From JAKACA01 sp050010115 (GTDB taxonomy: Bacteria; Actinomycetota; Acidimicrobiia; Acidimicrobiales; Bog-793), in contig JBEKLQ010000006.1 of the NCBI GenBank assembly GCA_050010115.1, forward strand, positions 3,617 to 67,616: DNA of 64,000 nucleotides, read 5' to 3'. The position numbers and the translations under genes were made by a program. Under the pieces are notes generated by a model. That model saw nothing but the letters and a program-made list of their open reading frames with translations. It made no database searches and was not told the DNA's origin. This document shows, piece by piece, positions 26,470 through 34,363 of the stretch; the first letter of the stretch is position 1; the number at the start of each line of letters is the position of its first letter.

Positions 26470-27050
26470 GCGACGCAGCGCAGCCGCTGGCACCTGACGC
26501 GGCGGCGGGATCGTTGCCCGACCAGAGCATCGGTTCGCTGCTCGAGGCCCTTTCGGCCCGCTCGCCGGCCCCGGGCGGTGGATCGGCGGCCGCCCTCGCC
26601 TTGGCGCTGGCGGCCGGACTGTGCGGGATGGCGGCGCGCTACTCCGAGGCGAAGCTGGACTCGGCCCCGGCCATCGCGGCTGCGGCCGACCGGGTGCGCC
26701 ACCGGGCGGTGGAGCTCGCCGAGGAGGATGCCCGGGCGTACGGCGCCGTCCTGGCGGCGCGCCGGCTGCCTCCCGAGACCGAAGCTTCCGTCCGGGACGA
26801 AGCGATCGCCACGGCGATGGCATACGCCGTGGCAGTGCCGAGCGAGGTCGCCGAGCTCGGCGCCGAGCTCGCCAAGCTCGCCGACGACGTGGCCTCACGC
26901 GGCAACGCCAATCTGCTCGGTGACGCGCTGAGCGCCCTGCTGCTGGCGGAGGCCGCTGCGGCGGCCGCTCGCACGATCGTCGAGATCAATGTCGTGGAAG
27001 CCGAGCGGGAGCCCGGGGCCCCGTCGGGAGCGGCGGTGCCTGCCCCGTAG
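26466..27050 (+). CDS. fchA: Methenyl-THF cyclohydrolase / formimino-THF cyclodeaminase family
   Basis: A 194-residue helical protein with the cyclodeaminase signature SARSPAPGGGSAAALALALAAGLCGM, given here as the SPAPGGGSAAA core, and DVASRGNANLLGDALSA. Members next to fhs act as methenyl-THF cyclohydrolase (FchA), interconverting 10-formyl-THF and 5,10-methenyl-THF. GTG at 26466 overlaps the fhs stop (GTGA). A bifunctional FolD is not in this window. Confidence 0.9.
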   Translation: MSDAAQPLAPDAAAGSLPDQSIGSLLEALSARSPAPGGGSAAALALALAAGLCGMAARYSEAKLDSAPAIAAAADRVRHRAVELAEEDARAYGAVLAARRLPPETEASVRDEAIATAMAYAVAVPSEVAELGAELAKLADDVASRGNANLLGDALSALLLAEAAAAAARTIVEINVVEAEREPGAPSGAAVPAP

Positions 27051-27053
27051 GAT
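27048..27053 (+). promoter_or_regulatory. Leaderless-type -10 box for the glucan phosphorylase gene
   Basis: TAGGAT ends 7 nt before the ATG at 27061. It overlaps the fchA stop codon (27048-27050), so one TAG serves as both stop and promoter. Confidence 0.5.
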
Positions 27054-27060
27054 GCCGCGA

Positions 27061-28932
27061 ATGGCTGACCCACCGGCGGACCCGGACTCGAACGCGGCCC
27101 GACGGGTCGCGTACTTCACGATGGAAGTGGCGATCGACGAGGCGCTGCCGACCTATAGCGGCGGTCTCGGGGTCCTGGCGGGTGACTACCTGCGGTCGGC
27201 GGCCGACCTGGGGTTACCGGTCGTGGCCGTGACGTTGCTGTACAGCGAAGGCTACTTCCGCCAGGTGATCGACGATGGTCGCCAGGTCGAGGAAGCGGTG
27301 TCCTTCGACCCCGAGCCGCTGCTCGAGCGCCTCGATGCCCGGGTGAAGCTGGACATCGGAGGGCACCAGGTCGTCGTGGGTGCGTGGAAGCTCGACGTGC
27401 GGGGCGCCGGGGGTGGCGTCGTGCCGATCCTGTACCTCGACACCGACCTGCCGGAGAACGATCCCGCCGATCGGACCATCACCGACCAGCTGTACGGCGG
27501 CGACAACGAGCATCGGCTGCGGCAGGAGACGGTGCTCGGGATCGGGGGAGTCGCCATGCTGCGCAAGCTGGGCTGCGACCCAGCCACGTACCACATGAAC
27601 GAAGGCCACTCCTCGTTGCTCACGCTCCGGCTGCTGGAGGAGCAGATGGGGGCGGCGGACGGCAAGCCCGGCGAACAGCACCTGGCGGCGGTGCGGGAGC
27701 GTTGCGTGTTCACGACGCACACGCCGGTGCCGGCAGGGCACGATCGCTTCGGGGCGGCTTTGGTGGCCGAGGTGCTCGGACCTGACCGGGCCGGCCTCCT
27801 GGACAGTCTCGGCCTGCTCGGATCGGGGGTTCTCAACATGACCGAGCTCGGCGTGTCCCTGTCGCGGTACGTGAACGGCGTCTCTCGCCGCCACCGCGAC
27901 GTCGCCCAGGCGATGCTGCCCGGGGCCGACGTCCGGTCGGTGACGAACGGGGTGCACGTGGCGACCTGGGCTGCACCCAGCATCTCGGAGCTGTTCGACC
28001 AGCACCTGCGCGGCTGGCGGCGCGACAACGCCTTGCTCCGCTACGCGTCCGGCATCCCGCTGCCGGAGATCGCCGCTGCCCACGCCGCCTCCAAGCGGGC
28101 ATTGCTCGCCGAGGTGGCCGTGCGCAACGGCGCCAAGCTCGACCCAGCTGCCCTCACACTCGGCCTCGCTCGGCGCGTCACCCCCTACAAGCGAGCGACG
28201 TTGCTGTTCTCGGACCTGGACCGGCTCGCCGCCATCGCCGCCGAGCACGGCCCGCTGCAGATCCTCGCCAGCGGCAAGGCACACCCCCGCGACCAGGAGG
28301 GCAAGGACCTGATCGCCTCGCTCGTCGCACTGGAGCAGCAGATGACCGGGGCGGTGCGGGTGGTGTTTCTCGCGAACTACGACGTCGCCCTCGCTGCGCT
28401 GCTGTGCGCCGGCGCGGACGTGTGGCTGAACGTTCCAGAGGCGCCGCTCGAGGCGTCGGGAACGAGCGGGATGAAAGCGGCACTGAACGGCGTCCCGAGC
28501 CTGAGCATCCTCGACGGGTGGTGGATCGAGGGCTGGGTCGAAGGCGTCACCGGTTGGGCCGTGGGCGATGGCGGTGCGGATGGCGTGGCTGCGGGTGCCG
28601 CGGGTGCGGGTGGCGCGGGTGCCGGTGCCGCGCCGAACGCCGTCCCCGCCCTCCCCGCCGTCCCCGCCGTCCCCGCCGCCCCCGCCGCCCCCGCCGTCCA
28701 CGCCGTCCCCGCCCCCGCCCCCGCCCCCGCCCCTGCCCACGCCGAGCCCCGCCAGCGCGACGCCGAGGCGTTGTACTCGAAGCTCGGCGCGGTGGTGGCG
28801 CCGGCGTTCTTTGGTGATCCGGAGGGTTTCTTGGCGGTCCGGCGCAACGCCATCGCGCTGAACGGGTCGTTCTTCAACACTGAGCGGATGGCGCGTGAGT
28901 ACGCCCGGGAGGCGTACGGGCTACCGGCCTGA
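27061..28932 (+). CDS. glgP: Alpha-glucan (glycogen/maltodextrin) phosphorylase, GT35
   Basis: Phosphorolysis of alpha-1,4-glucan to glucose-1-phosphate. This is the short bacterial type (about 620 residues): VAYFTMEVAIDEALPTYSGG at the N-terminus, NEGHSSLLTLRLLE, TTHTPVPAGHDRF, and the PLP lysine in EASGTSGMKAALNG. ATG at 27061 is chosen over 27052 because of the leaderless -10 spacing. Odd: residues about 500-562, between TGWAVGD and DAEALYSKL, are a Gly/Ala then Pro/Ala low-complexity insertion (AGAAGAGGAGAG, then VPAVPAAPAAP) from DNA repeats at about 28575-28740, where relatives have only a short acidic loop. Confidence 0.92.
   Translation: MADPPADPDSNAARRVAYFTMEVAIDEALPTYSGGLGVLAGDYLRSAADLGLPVVAVTLLYSEGYFRQVIDDGRQVEEAVSFDPEPLLERLDARVKLDIGGHQVVVGAWKLDVRGAGGGVVPILYLDTDLPENDPADRTITDQLYGGDNEHRLRQETVLGIGGVAMLRKLGCDPATYHMNEGHSSLLTLRLLEEQMGAADGKPGEQHLAAVRERCVFTTHTPVPAGHDRFGAALVAEVLGPDRAGLLDSLGLLGSGVLNMTELGVSLSRYVNGVSRRHRDVAQAMLPGADVRSVTNGVHVATWAAPSISELFDQHLRGWRRDNALLRYASGIPLPEIAAAHAASKRALLAEVAVRNGAKLDPAALTLGLARRVTPYKRATLLFSDLDRLAAIAAEHGPLQILASGKAHPRDQEGKDLIASLVALEQQMTGAVRVVFLANYDVALAALLCAGADVWLNVPEAPLEASGTSGMKAALNGVPSLSILDGWWIEGWVEGVTGWAVGDGGADGVAAGAAGAGGAGAGAAPNAVPALPAVPAVPAAPAAPAVHAVPAPAPAPAPAHAEPRQRDAEALYSKLGAVVAPAFFGDPEGFLAVRRNAIALNGSFFNTERMAREYAREAYGLPA
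28575..28740. repeat. In-frame low-complexity repeat inside glgP
   Basis: Short degenerate tandem units (GGTGCGGGTGGCGCG-type, then GTCCCCGCCG- and CCCGCCCCCG-type) encode a Gly/Ala-rich block followed by a Pro/Ala-rich block. Length is a multiple of 3 and the surrounding enzyme frame is intact. Confidence 0.85.
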
Positions 28933-28970
28933 AGGGCGGCTCCGCCGGCCGGGGGCACCAGGTTCCGCTG

Positions 28971-30482
28971 CTATCCGGCGGCGGGGTTGTTGACAATGCT
29001 CGAGAACAGGATCGTGCCGGTCTTGGTGTCCCGGATGAGGAACAAGTAGGGGTGATTGAACGAGATCGTCGCCGCCACCCTGTGCGCTGCGACTGGCGTG
29101 ACCACCGAGGCGGTGGCGGCCGCAGCGTCGGTTCCCCATCGATTCACGTCGAGTGTGACGGCCTGTTGGACCAGTGCGAGCGCTTGATTGGTCGTTCCGA
29201 CAGGCCCGAGCATCGGCGAGAAGTCGGCATTCGAGAACACCGGGCCCATGCCGAGCGCCGCCAGCGGCGCGTTCAAAAGCGGCCGCGATGAGAGCGTCAG
29301 ATTCGGCATCGAGAAGTTGACGAACTCGGACTTGAGCCCGGAGACGATGCTCGACAAGCGACTGGGTGTGAGCGACGTCAGCAACGACGCCACCGTTCCC
29401 GCCGTCGGCTCCACCAGCAGGGCGGCGTAGCGCCCGTTCGTGTAGGGGAGTTGGACCGCCGCATAGTCCGATGCCACACCGGCCTCGAACGTGCCTTGCG
29501 GGTCGAGGATCATGGGAACCGAGACGGCCCGCCCCGTGGACGGGTAGAAGGCCTCGTTCGCCACGGTCGCTTGGAGGAACAGACCTTTCGTCCAGGCTGC
29601 GTGGAAGTGAAGCGCGTTAGCCAGCACGATCTCGGTGATTTTCGGGATCTCACCGGCAGTGAACAGCTGCTTGATCCGGCCGGCCGTCTGCTGGTCGACC
29701 CAGGCGTTGATGGCCTGGGTGGCTTCTGCAGACTCGAAGTCGGCCTGGTAGCTGTCGTCCCCGAAGCTCGAGGCGCACGCCTTCAGGAAGGCTGCCTCGA
29801 CAGCGACGTGCTGGGCTATCCAGAGCGAGTTCGCCAGGTGCAGCTCACCGGGAGACTGACCGCTGGTGAGGCTCTGCACGAGATCACCCCACCCGATCGC
29901 CTGAGCGCTATTCGACAGACCGGCCGACTGCAGAGCCGTCGCGATCTGCTGCGCCGTGGCTCCGGCGGAGCCGAGCTCCAGCATGGCGAGGTCGACGTCT
30001 GCGCTGAGCGGTGAGAGCAGGACGTTGCCGTCACCGGCGCTCACCGCCTCCTCACGCGTGAGCGCCAGAGCGAATGTCTGCTCTGCCGCCGCCACCGCCG
30101 AGCTGTCAGCGGCGCTGTGTGACCGGGCGGTGCCGTTCAACGACGCCACCAGGTGGATCGAGCCGTCGGGGCCGGCGAGTTTCGAGATCCCGGCGGAGCC
30201 AGGTCCCCGGGCGATGGGAGCATGGCCCGAGCCAGGTACCAGGAGTAGCGCAACGACGAGGACCACGGCCAGCGTGACGCACGTGCCGCCGGAGATCATG
30301 GCGAACAGCCGACGCCGCTGCCGTGCGGAGCGTGCTCTCAGCTCGTCGGCGCTCGCCCACCGACCGCCACCGCCGCCATCGCCGCCATCAGAGCCGCCGC
30401 CATCGCCGCCATCGCCCCCAACCGGCGCCGACCGGAGCGGCAGCAGCCGCTCCTCGAGCCAGTCATTCGAGCCCTCACCCAT
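28971..30482 (-). CDS. Membrane-anchored serpin encoded in the anti-sigma position
   Basis: A 503-residue type II membrane protein. Residues 1-58 are a cytoplasmic lead with a GGDGGDGGGSDGGDGGGGG linker and a basic stop RARSARQRRR, then one TM helix (about 59-83). From about 110 to the end an extracellular serpin domain follows. Serpin hallmarks are NVLLSPLSADVDLAMLELGS, ANALHFHAAWTKGLF, the hinge GTDAAAATASV (residue 450 on) and the C-terminal FNHPYLFLIRDTKTGTILF. The small-residue hinge is that of inhibitory serpins. Counting 15 residues from the hinge Gly puts P1 at Val464 (TPV-AAHR), but the loop is about 3 residues longer than in alpha-1-antitrypsin, so P1 is uncertain. Its ATG overlaps the ECF sigma gene by 8 bp. 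No zinc-binding anti-sigma motif is seen in the cytoplasmic part. Confidence 0.9.
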   Translation of the reverse strand: MGEGSNDWLEERLLPLRSAPVGGDGGDGGGSDGGDGGGGGRWASADELRARSARQRRRLFAMISGGTCVTLAVVLVVALLLVPGSGHAPIARGPGSAGISKLAGPDGSIHLVASLNGTARSHSAADSSAVAAAEQTFALALTREEAVSAGDGNVLLSPLSADVDLAMLELGSAGATAQQIATALQSAGLSNSAQAIGWGDLVQSLTSGQSPGELHLANSLWIAQHVAVEAAFLKACASSFGDDSYQADFESAEATQAINAWVDQQTAGRIKQLFTAGEIPKITEIVLANALHFHAAWTKGLFLQATVANEAFYPSTGRAVSVPMILDPQGTFEAGVASDYAAVQLPYTNGRYAALLVEPTAGTVASLLTSLTPSRLSSIVSGLKSEFVNFSMPNLTLSSRPLLNAPLAALGMGPVFSNADFSPMLGPVGTTNQALALVQQAVTLDVNRWGTDAAAATASVVTPVAAHRVAATISFNHPYLFLIRDTKTGTILFSSIVNNPAAG

Positions 30483-30975
30483 GTTGGGTCATCTCCTCCG
30501 GGTCGCGCACGGCGAGGCGGTCGGCGAGCCGTGCTCTGCCGCGGGACAGCCACGACTTGACCGTGCCGGACGGGACCTTCAGGTCCGTGGCGATCTCGTC
30601 GATGGTCTGGCCTGCGAGGTAGTGCAGCACGATGACCTCTCGCTCGTGGGTGGACAGGGTGAGAAGCGCTGTGACCAGATCCCGGCGGGACGACGGGTCC
30701 GGATCGACGCTGCCGGCATCGGGAGGCGAGCTGCGGAGCAGGGTCCGCCTGACCCTGCGCCACTGCGACTTCGCCAGGTTGAATGCCACCCGGCGGACGA
30801 ACGCCTCCGGATCGTCGTAGCTACTGATCCGATCCCATCTCGCCCAAGTCCGGACGAACGCTTCCTGGACGAGATCGAAGGCGCCTTGCTCGTCCCCGGT
30901 AAGTGCGTAGAGCTGACCAGCTAGCCGATCACGGCTGGCCTGGTACAGCAGTTCGAACTCCTCGGCTGTGGCCAT
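30475..30975 (-). CDS. ECF sigma factor, SigE-family
   Basis: A 166-residue extracytoplasmic-function sigma factor. The sigma-2 region is FELLYQASRDRLAGQLYALTG with DLVQEAFVRTWARWDRI, and the sigma-4 region is LSTHEREVIVLHYLAGQTIDEIATDLKVPSGTVKSWLSRGRARL, a clear helix-turn-helix; length fits SigE-family members with no C-terminal extension. ATG at 30975. It is followed, with overlap, by the serpin gene, where an anti-sigma gene is usual. About 50 bp upstream the minus strand has GCAACC (31030-31025), a plausible ECF -35 with the AAC core, suggesting autoregulation (inference). Confidence 0.93.
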   Translation of the reverse strand: MATAEEFELLYQASRDRLAGQLYALTGDEQGAFDLVQEAFVRTWARWDRISSYDDPEAFVRRVAFNLAKSQWRRVRRTLLRSSPPDAGSVDPDPSSRRDLVTALLTLSTHEREVIVLHYLAGQTIDEIATDLKVPSGTVKSWLSRGRARLADRLAVRDPEEMTQHG

Positions 30976-31024
30976 GGAGACCTCTCAACTCGTCTATAAA
31001 CCAACACCCCCGGAAGGGAGGAAA

Positions 31025-31030
31025 GGTTGC
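31025..31030 (-). promoter_or_regulatory. Candidate ECF-type -35 element upstream of the sigma gene
   Basis: GCAACC on the minus strand, 50 nt before the sigma start, carries the AAC core common to ECF -35 boxes; a TATAGA hexamer lies closer to the gene (about 30997-31002). Either could drive the operon. Weak, position-based evidence. Confidence 0.3.
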
Positions 31031-31071
31031 AGGCGATCTCCACTGTGGCGCGTCGGCGGCGCCGGCGCAGC

Positions 31072-32004
31072 TCAGCAAGCGACGGTTGCCTCCAACGGTT
31101 CGTCTGTCCTCGTCACGCCGGCGAGGGCGCGCCAGCCAACAGGGACCCGACCGGGCCGTACCGCCCCGTGATCCATCAGCACTTGCAGGATTGGCCGGGT
31201 GGCCTGGAAGCGAAACTGCCTCCGCTCCGCCGTCCGGTTCACCCTCCGCCAGGTAGCGAACCCAGGGAGGCCGACGGTCTCGTAGACGCCGGCGTGGACC
31301 ATGGAGTCGAACATGAACCGGATGAGCCGGGGGGCGACATGGCGCACGAGCGCCCGGTCGAGCGCACTCGCCCGCTCCCACACCTCGGGGAAGACCGCCC
31401 GGGCGAACGAGAGGTGGCGGGCCTCCTCCATACGGTGGTAGCGGTTGACGTCGCGGATGAACGGATCCGTGTCGGGGTGCTCGGAGGCCAGCTTCTGAAA
31501 GAGGTCGGGGATCTCCTCGCCGGCGAGCACGAGCACATAGAACAGGCCCGGGTTGCCGATCGTCGCCTCGATCGCCGCCCGGTAGCCGAGCCTCATCACC
31601 TTGAACGGGACCGGTTGCCTTGCCTTCGGCTGCAGCTGGATGAGCAGACGCTGGAACAGCCGCTGGTGCCGGGTCTCTTCACCGACCTCGTGGAGGATGA
31701 AGGTCAGCCGGGGATCGGTCAAGTCCCTGGCCGTCGCCACGTGCGCCGAGAAACCCGCCTCCAGCACCGCCTCGAACCGGATACCCGCCGCCGTGACCGA
31801 GGCGATCTCCTCGCGCGAGAGCGTCGCTCGCTGTGCCGACGTGAGGTCGAGGTCAAGGCCGGCGATCGTGAGCAGCTCGTCGGGCAGCAGCTGGCCGTCT
31901 CCGACTGCTCCGGTCACCTCGACGTCCGGTTCCACGACGCGCTTGCCTGCGGCGGCGCTGAGGCGGTTGACTCGCTGCTCGATGGAGATGGTCGGAGCGG
32001 GCAT
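31072..32004 (-). CDS. AurF-like diiron oxygenase
   Basis: A 310-residue ferritin-like diiron protein of the p-aminobenzoate N-oxygenase (AurF) family. Metal-binding motifs are visible: HEVGEETRHQRLF near residue 105 and YHRMEEARHLSF near residue 195, with an additional Glu in LAGEEIPD. Family members oxidise amines or hydrocarbons using O2. ATG at 32004 has AGGAGG 9 nt upstream. It is divergent from a TetR gene across a 90-bp spacer with GTTAC repeats, so TetR probably controls it. No biosynthetic cluster surrounds it; substrate unknown. Confidence 0.85.
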   Translation of the reverse strand: MPAPTISIEQRVNRLSAAAGKRVVEPDVEVTGAVGDGQLLPDELLTIAGLDLDLTSAQRATLSREEIASVTAAGIRFEAVLEAGFSAHVATARDLTDPRLTFILHEVGEETRHQRLFQRLLIQLQPKARQPVPFKVMRLGYRAAIEATIGNPGLFYVLVLAGEEIPDLFQKLASEHPDTDPFIRDVNRYHRMEEARHLSFARAVFPEVWERASALDRALVRHVAPRLIRFMFDSMVHAGVYETVGLPGFATWRRVNRTAERRQFRFQATRPILQVLMDHGAVRPGRVPVGWRALAGVTRTDEPLEATVAC

Positions 32005-32051
32005 TCGCGGGTGCCTCCTGCTTGGTCGTTTTGTCTCGGTCCCGAGGAAAT

Positions 32052-32082
32052 GTTACCAGCCAGTAACGTTACCATGAGTTAC
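32052..32082. promoter_or_regulatory. GTTAC-box operator between the AurF-like gene and tetR
   Basis: GTTAC occurs at 32052-32056, 32068-32072 and 32078-32082, with its complement GTAAC at 32063-32067; GTAACGTTAC (32063-32072) is a perfect 10-bp palindrome. On the minus strand TAACAT just beside it is a -10 candidate for the AurF-like gene, and TACAGT (32080-32085) lies 8 nt before the tetR ATG. A TetR dimer bound here would cover both promoters. Confidence 0.65.
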
Positions 32083-32093
32083 AGTTGAGTGCA

Positions 32094-32702
32094 ATGCCTC
32101 GATCGGATCGGAGAGCAGGGCGCAGGTCGGAGCTGCTGGCGGCCGCGCTGAACGTCATCCGGCGAGACGGCGCCTCGGTGTCCATGGAGGCCATGGCCGC
32201 CGAGGCCGGCATCACCAAGCCGATCCTCTACCGTCACTTCGGCGACCGGGACGGGTTGCTGGGGGCGGTGGCGGACCGTTTTGCCCACGAGCTGGTCGGC
32301 CGGCTCTCACAGGAGTTGGCGCTCCCGGGACCGCCTCGCGAGCGCATCGCCGCCGCCGTCCGCTGCTACGTCGAGTTCATCGAGGACGACCCAGCGCTGT
32401 ACGGGTTCTTGACCCAGTGGGCTCCCCTGTCGAGCACGGCAGTGGCCGGCGTGGTCGACAGTGTGGCCGCCGTGCTCACCGCAACAATCGCCGAGCGGCT
32501 GGCGGAAGCCGGTCTGGACGCTCGGCCGGCCGAGACATGGGCCTACGGTGTGGTCGGAATGGTGCATCTCGCAGGGTCGCGTGCGGTGTCGCTCACCGAA
32601 CAGTCGCGTGATGTCGTCGTGGCAGACCTAATCGATCTCGTGGCCGACGGCGTGCTCGGCTCAGCGGTGGCCGCCGGTGTACCTGATGCGGCGGGGCGAT
32701 GA
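32094..32702 (+). CDS. TetR-family regulator
   Basis: A 202-residue repressor: N-terminal helix-turn-helix SMEAMAAEAGITKPILYRHFGDRDGL, then a ligand-binding helical domain. ATG at 32094 is preferred to a TTG 9 nt upstream because RRAGRRSELL should be near the N-terminus. The gene overlaps fdhD by 4 bp and diverges from the AurF-like gene, with GTTAC repeats between. The ligand is unknown. Confidence 0.9.
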   Translation: MPRSDRRAGRRSELLAAALNVIRRDGASVSMEAMAAEAGITKPILYRHFGDRDGLLGAVADRFAHELVGRLSQELALPGPPRERIAAAVRCYVEFIEDDPALYGFLTQWAPLSSTAVAGVVDSVAAVLTATIAERLAEAGLDARPAETWAYGVVGMVHLAGSRAVSLTEQSRDVVVADLIDLVADGVLGSAVAAGVPDAAGR

Positions 32703-33520
32703 CGGCCTCGCGCCTCGTCTGGGAGCAGGCTGATGGCGCGCTCGTGCGGCGCCCGGACGAGCTGGCGGTCGAGGAGCCACTCGAGCTCCGGCTCTCCACC
32801 GAGTCGGAACCTCGCATCCTGAGTATCACCATGCGGACACCGGGTCACGACTTCGAGCTCGCCGCCGGGTGGCTGTTGGCCGAAGGCGTCATCGACGGGC
32901 CCGAAGCGATCCGGTCGATCCGTTACTGCACCGACCCCGACGTCGACGGGGCCCAGCGCTACAACATCATCACTGTCGACCTTCACACCGAGGGCGCCAG
33001 GGTCGTCGAGCGGCTCATGCCCACCTCGGCATCGTGCGGGATCTGCGGCTCGGCCTCGATCGACGCCCTACGCCTACTCGGGCACCCTCCGATCGAGAGC
33101 GAGGCGTCCCTGCGCTGGCCGACGTTGCTGGGCCTGCCGGCGACGTTGTCATCGGTACAGAAGGACTTCCGGTCCACCGGGGGTCTGCATGCTGCCGGGC
33201 TGTTCAGTTTCGAAGGCGAGCTGCTGGCAGCACGGGAGGACATCGGTCGGCACAACGCCGTCGACAAGGTGATCGGCTGGGCGCTGCTGGAACGGCGGTT
33301 CCCGCTCACCGGCGCGGTCCTGCTCGTGAGCGGTCGGACCTCCTTCGAGATCGTTCAGAAGGCGCTCCGGGCGGGCATCGGCGTCGTAGCCGCCGTCTCG
33401 GCGGCCAGCAACCTCGCCGCCACGCTGGCAGAAGAGGAGGGGATCACGTTGGTTGGCTTCCTGCGGGACGCACGCTGCACGATCTACTCCCACCCTGAGC
33501 GCATCGAGGTCGCCGGCTGA
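32699..33520 (+). CDS. fdhD: Formate dehydrogenase accessory sulfurtransferase
   Basis: FdhD moves sulphur from IscS to the molybdenum cofactor of formate dehydrogenase. The essential Cys pair is in SASCGICGSAS near residue 113. Also present are MRTPGHDFELAAGWLLAEG and REDIGRHNAVDKVIGW. Length 273 is normal. It is coupled to tetR by ATGA. No formate dehydrogenase gene lies in the window, so the target is elsewhere. Confidence 0.95.
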   Translation: MTASRLVWEQADGALVRRPDELAVEEPLELRLSTESEPRILSITMRTPGHDFELAAGWLLAEGVIDGPEAIRSIRYCTDPDVDGAQRYNIITVDLHTEGARVVERLMPTSASCGICGSASIDALRLLGHPPIESEASLRWPTLLGLPATLSSVQKDFRSTGGLHAAGLFSFEGELLAAREDIGRHNAVDKVIGWALLERRFPLTGAVLLVSGRTSFEIVQKALRAGIGVVAAVSAASNLAATLAEEEGITLVGFLRDARCTIYSHPERIEVAG

Positions 33521-33526
33521 GGCGGC

Positions 33527-34357
33527 TCAGGTCTCGACGATCGAGCGTGTGATGGCGATCGCGGCCACGAAACTCCGATAGATCCCGATCGGGTCATCTC
33601 CACCGATCTCGACGGTGCGGTCCCCCGTGCGGGTGACCCCGCCGATCCAGGTCGCCATCTCCGCCATGTCGGCCGTCAGCCAGTCGACTTGAAGGCGCGC
33701 CGGGAGCTCGATCGGCGGTGGCCCTAGCTCACCTCGCGCCACAGCCTCGACGGCCTGCTGCGCCCCGGCGTAGATCGCCCGGCAGGCAGCCGCCGGGTGC
33801 AAGCTGTCGGCCGACCAGCGTGTGATCGCCTCCTTGACGGTGACTGCCTGGGTGTCGGGCAGCACGGCGGAGGTCTCGGCGATGGTCACCTGGTCGCCGG
33901 TCACGAGCGCGACGGGCACCCCGTGACCGAGGGCCACAAGGGAGTTGATGCCGGCCTCCCCGACAACGGTGCCGTTCAACCGGACGGCCGACACAGCCCT
34001 CGGGTTGTAGGTGTGCGAGAGCACTCCGTTCGATCCCATCGACCCGTGGTACGACACGAAGAACACGGCGTCGAAGGAGGAGTCCAGCCCTTGCATCATG
34101 TACAGCGGCTTGTGGCGGCCCGAGATGTACCGCGCCTCCGCTGCGAGCTCTCCGGGTGGGAGGTTCGCCATGACACCGTGCGAGTCGTTCACCACGACGC
34201 TCGTGGCGCCGCCGGCCACGGCACCGGAGATCGCCGCGTTCACCTCGTCGAGCAAGAGGCGCCGGCCGATCTCGTACTCCGGCCCGGGACCCCGGCACTG
34301 CGCCCAGTCGACGATCCCGGCCGTCCCCTCCATGTCGCTCGAAACGAAGATGTGCAT
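33527..34357 (-). CDS. dppA: D-aminopeptidase, M55 (DppA) family
   Basis: Zinc peptidase of the DppA type, which releases D-amino acids from peptides such as D-Ala-D-Ala. Motifs: SSDMEGTAGI at the N-terminus, VVNDSHGVM near residue 60, VSYHGSMG near residue 103 and GEAGINSLVALGHGVPV. Length 276 is typical. It lies 6 bp after the Mca-like gene, so both form an operon, and converges on fdhD with 6 bp between stops. Confidence 0.92.
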   Translation of the reverse strand: MHIFVSSDMEGTAGIVDWAQCRGPGPEYEIGRRLLLDEVNAAISGAVAGGATSVVVNDSHGVMANLPPGELAAEARYISGRHKPLYMMQGLDSSFDAVFFVSYHGSMGSNGVLSHTYNPRAVSAVRLNGTVVGEAGINSLVALGHGVPVALVTGDQVTIAETSAVLPDTQAVTVKEAITRWSADSLHPAAACRAIYAGAQQAVEAVARGELGPPPIELPARLQVDWLTADMAEMATWIGGVTRTGDRTVEIGGDDPIGIYRSFVAAIAITRSIVET

Positions 34358-34363
34358 GGATGC

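Noticed and set aside
28404..28861. Plus-strand Arg/Pro-rich ORFs in glgP
   Set aside because: Frame shadows of the low-complexity repeat.
28971..30482. Classical zinc anti-sigma factor domain in the serpin's cytoplasmic part
   Set aside because: No HxxxCxxC motif and the 58 residues are largely a Gly/Asp linker.
31072..32004. AurF-like gene as part of an antibiotic biosynthetic cluster
   Set aside because: No PKS, NRPS, or tailoring genes are nearby; neighbours are a regulator and fdhD.
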